Position numbers and translations under genes: made by a program. The notes under the pieces are model-generated. The model was not told the origin of the DNA. It saw nothing but the letters and a program-made list of their open reading frames with translations, and ran no database searches. Below, one piece after another: positions 58,384 through 64,000 of a DNA stretch of 64,000 nt. This DNA comes from Holothuria scabra (Eukaryota; Echinodermata; Holothuroidea; Aspidochirotida; Holothuriidae), in the NCBI GenBank assembly GCA_037179385.1, contig CM074188.1, positions 28,251,594 through 28,315,593 on the forward strand. The letters are read 5' to 3'. The number at the start of each line of letters is the position of its first letter. Within the stretch, counting starts at the first letter, position 1.

Positions 58384-59423
58384 CAGGGTAGAGGCACCAG
58401 TATTCAACCCCCTAAGGTACAATTCCACATTTTTCAGTGAACTAAGACTCCACCCCACATGAAATTTTTACCAATGGTAAAATCAACTCCTCTGCTTGAT
58501 TGTCATCCACTTTTGGGTATCTGATTTGCAGATAAATACCTTTTGGACATATTTGTTTTGAATTTGGGGAATTTCTTCGAAAATAGCTATTCTTAAAAGG
58601 TCATGTAAGGCAAGATGGTTAAAATCAAAGGAATGTATTTTTCTGTCATCCATTCAAAAAGAGACCGGTTTAAAAAAATAATGAATAGTCAAGGCTCATA
58701 ATTCATCATTGTAGCAATTTATAAACAAATTTTTGGACAAAAGTGAAATTATGGGAAATTTGAAGAGGGTTGTATAATGGTGATGCAATCTTTATCTGCT
58801 ACCCAGTATTCACCCCCTGGTACATTTAGAAAACCAAAGATGTGAATGAAGTCCATTAGGATTTTCTGATCATTTCTCAAAGAAGTCACTAATGTTCAGT
58901 TATTTAGCATAGTTCTGTAGAAATATTCTGGGTCTTTTAGAAAATATTCTAGAATCAATAATTTTGCACTGAAATGTGAGTTATTCGCCCCTACTGACCT
59001 AATAAAAACAAAGAGACATAACAGCAAGGTGAATTTTCCCTCTAAACTGCATAAAAAAGTTGTTCAAGAATCAAATACTATACAAAAGTAATGGAAGTAA
59101 TTTATATTTCCATGCTATTAACAGTTTATCTGAATTGTACTTTATTAAATAAGTTTTTGGGTATAATGATCGGGGGGGGGGGGGTTGAATACTGGTCCCC
59201 AAAATTGAATACTAGTGACAGGGAGTTGAATACTGGGAAGGAAAATCTAAACTTTTAAGGTGACTTATTTCTGAACGAAAAGACTAAATTCAGTTTTTGA
59301 TGGTAACATGTTATCCATCATAATATCTAACAAAAACATTTTGAGCCATATGATTCCACTTTACCTGGGAGGGAAAATTTCAAGAAGTTCCTTATGGGGT
59401 TGAATGCTGGTGACTTTACCCTA
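58384..59423. mobile_element. TIR element, 1040 bp, 4-bp GGTA flanks
   Basis: Left CAGGGTAGAGGCACCAGTAT then TCAACCCCCTAAGG; right complement CCTTATGGGGTTGAATGCTG then GTGACTTTACCCTA. GGTA at 58380-58383 and 59424-59427. (T)TGAATACTGG motifs recur inside (58800, 59186-59240), with a G13-class run near 59172. No ORF. Confidence 0.68.
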
Positions 59424-59452
59424 GGTAGAGTTAGACCTACTAGAGCCTGGCT

Positions 59453-61487
59453 TATGATATTCTGCGAAACGAAACGAGATGAAACAAATAAGTTTACTCT
59501 AAAAACACGATCCCCTTGAGAGTAAATAGCAAACTTAGGAATAAGGGGTGAACAAAATTCATTCGGCCAAGGTGTTTACAGAATTTTTGTTCTGCTTCGC
59601 AAAATATCATTAGCGTGGTGGGGTATTGATATTCTGCGAAACGAAACGAAACTAAGCAAATAAGTTTAGGCCACCAATGGAATAGGAAGCTATTACGGAT
59701 AAGAGAAGGAAAAAAATCAATCGGTCAACTGGTCGAAGTAGTCCTAGGTCTATGAACGTACTTTTTCTCTGTTTCGCAAAATATCATTAGTGTGGTGGGC
59801 TATTGATATTCTGCGAAACGAAATGAAACAAATTAGTTTAAGCTACCCATGGGATAGGAAACTATAACGGATTAGGGGAAGACAAAAATCGATCGGTCAA
59901 AGTAGGCGTAGGCCTATGAACATATTTTTTGCTCTGTTTCGCAAAATATCATTAGCGTTGTGGGGGAATAATAATCTGCGAAACGAAATGAAAAAATTCT
60001 AGCCGTCTCCACACGGCGTACAGAGAATTCAGCTCGGATTCTGATCTGATTTTAAATCCTTCCCATTAATCAGATCATTCTCTTTTTCTAATTATTTTAC
60101 ATTTATGCTCAACAAAAACTTGTACGTGTTTCAAAACTGTAGATCAAATATCGGGTAGACCTACTAATAAAAAAAACTCCAAATTTGTAAGTTTTTTTGT
60201 ATTGTTCATGAAAGTTTTACTGTATCTCTGTGGAATAATTATTTCTTTTAGTGCGCGTTGGCATTTGCTTCCTCTATTCTCATCACCGCCAAGCAATCAT
60301 TCCGATATACAGGCAAACCTCTTTGGTGTATTTTATTAAGGCATGTGAATTGTGAGCATGATAGAGGTTAACGTTTCCTCATACCTCTGCTTAAAACTAC
60401 AATACTGGACAAAATACATGGGACAAACCCCGCTCCCCGTATCATTGTTGAAGTTTCAGGACGTCTCGGACTGCTGCAACATTGAATGGGGTGAGTTGGG
60501 GATGTTTTTTTGCTTGTTTTGTCCCCGCATCATTTTTGTCGAAGATTGTAGGCTATATCTGACCTCCTATCCCATTGTAAAGTTAGCGTTCTCCTCCGTA
60601 AAGTCCGTGATAATTCCGTTTTTAAGTTTTGGTGTAGGTGGATTGCTGCGCCCGTGTATGCCAGAGAGTTTTCTGTTAATAGGCTTTGATGATTGATTGA
60701 ATTTAGTCCTCCCCTTACCCGCCATGTCAATTGCTTATGAAACAGATCGTGATTTCCAAGGTAACGCTTTTTGTTTCATTTTGTTTCTCAAATTGTAAAA
60801 ACTCCATTATATTCATGATGATTTGATGATATTTTAATGGCATTTTGCGAAACAGAGCAAGAAATATGTTAATAGGCCTAGGCCTATATACTTAAAGCGA
60901 TTGATTTTTGTTTTCCCCTTATCCGTCATAGTTTCCTATTCGAGGTGGGTGGCCTAAACTAATTTTTTTCGTTTGGTTTCGCAGAATATCAATAGCCCAC
61001 CACGCTAAAGATATTTTGCCAAACATCCTGGCAAAAAATACGTTCATAGACCTCAGGACTACTTTGATGGATCGATTTTTGTCCTTCTCTTATCCGGTAT
61101 AGTTTCCTATTTCATGGGAAGCCTAACCTAAATTTGTTTCGTTTCGCAGAATATCAATACCCCACATCGCTAATGATATTTTGCGAAACAGAACGAAAAT
61201 TCTGTGTACACCTTGGCCGAATGAATTTTGTGCACCCCTTATCCCTTAGTTTGCTATTTACTCTCACGGGGATCGTGTTTTCAGAGTAAACTAATCATTG
61301 TTTCTTTTCGCAGATACCCCACCACACTAATGATATTTTGCGAAACAGAACAAAAATTCTGTAAACACCTTGGCCGAATGAATTTTGTGCACCCCTTATT
61401 CCTTATTTTGCTATTTACTCTCACGGGAAACGTGTTTTCAGAGTAAACTAATTTGTTTCGTTTCGTTTCGTTTCACAGAATATCATA
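59453..61487. mobile_element. Foldback element with arms of ~175-bp palindromic units (2.0 kb)
   Basis: Left end TATGATATTCTGCGAAACGA; right complement TTTCACAGAATATCATA. The left arm has units starting GATATTCTGCGAAACGAAA at 59456, 59628, 59805 and about 59970; the right arm has about four inverted units (cgCAGAATATC near 60981, 61147, 61310, 61474). Each unit starts GATATTCTGCGAAAC and ends GTTTCGCAAAATATCATTAG, so units are themselves imperfect palindromes. The middle (about 60000-60840) is unique and includes a short frame starting MIEVNVSSYLCLKLQYWTKY ending at a G|GTGAGT donor. No transposase. Confidence 0.85.
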
Positions 61488-61577
61488 GGCCCTAGGGCCT
61501 AGTTTGTTTGCATAGGACATTGTACACATTGCAAACATAGACCAAACTCAAATTGCCCCGGCAAGAAGCGGAGCCTA

Positions 61578-61835
61578 TACACGAATCCGGACAGCAAGTA
61601 ATTGTCTGATTTTAGCCCACCATAACTGGGGTACATCACCTATAAATCTTGCAATTTCTCTGCTGACCTGTGCCATGGATGGTTCTAAACAAATCTGTAT
61701 GTTGATTCAATCAATTCCACTAAACGTGAGGGTTTACAATTCATGTAAACAATAAATGAATACGTTTTAAGGCTGATGGACCCCAATAATGGCTGCCTAC
61801 ATACACTAAAAGCAAGCGCTTATCGGATTTGTCTA
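61578..61835. mobile_element. TA-flanked MITE, 258 bp
   Basis: Ends TACACGAATCCGGACAGCAA and CGCTTATCGGATTTGTCTA; TA at 61576-61577 and 61836-61837. Arms match 8395-8654 (GGCTGATGGACCC, CACTAAAA(G/A)CAAG). Confidence 0.75.
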
Positions 61836-62162
61836 TACAGTACTCGCGCCTGGCCTGGCCACCACTTAGAGCTCAGGACACAGACCCCTCCAGCCTGTCC
61901 CTCAGCTAGGGCGAGTCATTGGCAGTGTTTGCTCCATAACTCCGCCCATAGCTTGGGAGACTAGTTTTCTGGGATCTGGTTCTGAAGTCAGCAAGAACTA
62001 GGCACCTGGATTCTGAACTAAGGGTAAGTTCCCATTTATTATCTTATAACCCACTCTAAACTGGTGCACGAAAAGGATTCAGGCGCACTAGAAGCTTTAT
62101 CATTCAGATTCTAGCTTATATATGTGGACTGAATTCATATTGTGATCGGGCTAGTAGGTTAA

Positions 62163-62841
62163 ATGTCACAACAAGTCCATTGCCTGCTTGTTGGAGATTC
62201 TAGGGCTCATAATTTTCGTAATTTTTCAAAGCCTTTAGACTAACTTTTGATGCTGACATTTATAGTCTGTGTGGTGCTAAAATTGGTAGCCTAATTAGTC
62301 GTACTATTGGGACACTTAGAAGCTATAACACCTCAGACTGGGTTATCGTCAGACTACGCAGGCATTAATGACCATACAACATTTATTAGGAACTGTTCAA
62401 GTAACGGTGTGCTCAAGCCTTCTGACCACACTTAAGATACTTCACTGTCAGAGATAAGGCAATTTAAAGAGGGGATACTCAGTTTTCGCCAGCATACATT
62501 AGTTACCTTAACTACAATTCCACTTGCCTCTTTCTGTAAATTTCAGGCTAGCCGTAAACTTGATGCACCTATAATTTCAGAGGAATTTTGTGTCATTTAT
62601 CAACAAAAACTTGATACCAAATTAAACTGTATCAACGATAGAATTATTCAGCTAAACTCTCGGCCTCAGTGTGGCATTAAATTAAGATCATTGTCTTGGC
62701 ATAATACCATCAGAAAAGCTTGCAACAGGAAACGATCGATGTGATACCATAGTTACTACTAGAAGAAATCATTGCGTTCACCTTTATGATGGCCTACATG
62801 CTACATCCAAATTAAAACAACGCTGGTTTAAGCAAGTTTAA
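62163..62841 (+). pseudogene. SGNH/GDSL-hydrolase ORF relic (retroelement ORF1-like)
   Basis: Begins at an ATG with VHCLLVGDSRAHNF (block I, nucleophile Ser in GDS). After a frameshift it reads SLCGAKIGSLISRTIGTL, then INDHTT (block III-like, ND), and near the end LYDGLHATSKLKQRWFKQV, carrying the catalytic Asp and His (DGLH). At least three frameshifts or stops. SGNH hydrolase domains occur as ORF1 proteins of some CR1/L2-type LINEs; the downstream APE endonuclease piece fits that, but a captured host hydrolase is possible. Confidence 0.7.
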
Positions 62842-62936
62842 GAAGCTTTTAGCATAGAAGTCCTTAACCGCCTGCAGGGTTGTTCTTAAAACAATTAGTG
62901 TTATTATGCCCTATCTGAATTTATAGGCCATACATC

Positions 62937-63257
62937 ATGCCCAATGATGATGAATCCGCTACTACAGCAGGCACTACAACACCAGAGAAATCAATGTCTG
63001 CTCTTGGCTTAAAATTACCACCATTTTGCCCAAGTAGAGGCACAATTTGGAACAAGAGGTATAACCTCCCAAGGTACAATGTATGAACTTGTTATAGCTC
63101 CTCTGTCCCCAGAGTTTGCTCAAGAGGTAAGAGATTAATTGCTTAACCCCCTCCCACGTCCCAAGAAGCATCAGTATACAGTTATTAAGGAGGAACTAAT
63201 GAAGAGAACCTCAGAATCAGAGCAGAAACGCTTACAAAAGCTCTTGATATCTAGGTA
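62937..63257 (+). pseudogene. Ty3/Gypsy-type gag fragment
   Basis: Starts at an ATG (MPNDDESATT...), reads [10 protein letters not shown], then in another frame [33 protein letters not shown], and a final block IKEELMKRTSESEQKRLQKL. Order and spacing match the N-terminal gag of Mag-like Gypsy elements. A short deletion between the first two blocks removes the usual W...WF segment, and frameshifts break it. Only this gag piece is present; no pol. Confidence 0.7.
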
Positions 63258-63261
63258 AAAG

Positions 63262-63518
63262 TAAGGTAAATTTTACGAAGTACCCAGCACCTGTGCTGAA
63301 ACAGTACTTTGGATCAGGCTTGATTCTCAGGTGCTGGGATTTGATTTGTTAATTGGTGCAGTGTATATTCCTCATGAAGCTACTAACTACCATGCCTTCA
63401 ATGTGTTTGACGACATTATTGCAGACTGCATTGCTGTTAAAGCAACGACGCCCCGCTTTGTCTGATTGGTGATTTTAATTCAAGAACTAGGCTGATCAGT
63501 GATTACGTTGACCTAACA
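63262..63518 (+). pseudogene. LINE APE-type endonuclease fragment
   Basis: Reads ETVLWIRLDSQVLGFDLLIG, AVYIPHEATNYH, then after a frameshift CLIGDFNSRT, containing the GDFN motif of APE endonucleases, and SDYVD. This is the middle of the endonuclease domain; N-terminal catalytic Glu and the C-terminal SDH region are absent. The sequence runs into a microsatellite. Confidence 0.8.
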
Positions 63519-63680
63519 TAACATAACATAACATAACATAACGTAACGTAACGTAACGTAACGTAACGTAACGTAACGTAACGTAACATAACATAACATA
63601 ATATAACATAACACAGCACAGCACAGCACAGCACAGCACAGCATAACATAACATAACATTAACGTAACGTAACGTAAAAT
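63513..63680. repeat. ACATA/ACGTA/CACAG pentanucleotide microsatellite
   Basis: Tandem AACAT, AACGT and CACAG units. Minus frames (MLCYVMLCYV...) are artefacts. Confidence 0.95.
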
Positions 63681-64000
63681 AACAGTTTGAAAGGCAAAGG
63701 AGGGCAAAGGCTCCATAAGATGCCCTGAAGTCCAAACCCTAATCAGAAGTCAAACCACCAAATCTAGACAACAGCCCAAAACAATCAGATTCTACCACAG
63801 TCATAGAAGAACTTGTCAATGTTAACCTTCAAGCAGTGGACTGACGGGGAGTTAACCACCCAGTCTGGCAAAAACAATTCCACTCGTTGAGAACTCTATG
63901 GGAGAAACAAAACTTCCTAATGTCAAGCCTTGCAAAAGGCTTTTCCAGCTTTTTACAATGCCCACGAACCCGAGAATTACTTTGAACCCTTAAATAATTA
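63681..64000. other. No gene recognised to window end
   Basis: No continuation of the LINE endonuclease could be read after the microsatellite; sequence unclassified. Confidence 0.4.

Noticed and set aside
63496..63735. Overlapping Cys/Tyr/Val-repeat minus frames
   Set aside because: Translation of the pentanucleotide microsatellite.

Overview
The window is eukaryotic, almost certainly animal, genomic DNA. It is AT-rich, has no operon-like gene packing, and contains spliceosomal splice sites, a fibronectin type III exon, LINE reverse transcriptase, tRNA- and U2-snRNA-headed SINE-like copies, and many DNA-transposon derivatives. An invertebrate, perhaps a marine deuterostome, fits the repeat style, but that is a low-confidence inference and no species is claimed. 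Host coding content is very low: one clear FN3 exon (57.1-57.4 kb, minus), one probable terminal exon (31.3-31.5 kb, plus), one possible Cys-rich exon (58.1-58.3 kb, plus) and a phase-compatible chain of candidate exons on the minus strand (40.4-44.0 kb).

Layout. 0-11 kb: TA-flanked MITEs, tRNA-SINE copies, a GGTCACAC-type MITE, a TTAA-flanked element, a hAT MITE with 8-bp duplication, and two members (170 bp and 1.3 kb) of a CACTG...CAGTG family. 11.2 kb: a 215-bp retrocopy whose head is the 5' end of U2 snRNA and whose tail is shared with two other loci. 14 kb: LINE 3' relic. 16.5-18.6 kb: repeat pair member, a piggyBac-like MITE, and a TIR element full of TGCGGGCA motifs. 18.7-26.1 kb: two inverted, diverged copies of a hAT-like element; one carries a TTAA MITE absent from the other, and the longer copy has a ~2.6-kb extra middle containing a 939-bp TIR element with 7-bp duplications. 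A second member of that 7-bp family lies at 35.0-36.0 kb.

38.3-46.1 kb: a second GGTCACAC-type MITE is split in two by a 7.4-kb CACTG...CAGTG element with subterminal repeats and the minus-strand candidate gene inside. 46-51 kb: GC-homopolymer repeats, a GGTCAAA/TTTGACC cluster, a MITE, and a 5'-truncated LINE RT with one frameshift. 51-58 kb: mostly unique DNA with a hAT MITE, a TTAA MITE and the FN3 exon. 58.4-61.8 kb: a 1-kb TIR element, a 2-kb foldback element made of ~175-bp self-palindromic units, and a TA MITE. 62.2-63.5 kb: a decayed retroelement mosaic of SGNH-hydrolase ORF, Ty3-type gag fragment and APE endonuclease, followed by a pentanucleotide microsatellite.

No genes here act as a pathway. 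The value of the window lies in its mobile-element archaeology: nested insertions, paralogous empty sites, target-site duplications, and an unusual snRNA-derived retrocopy. All matches were made by eye; no database search was run.
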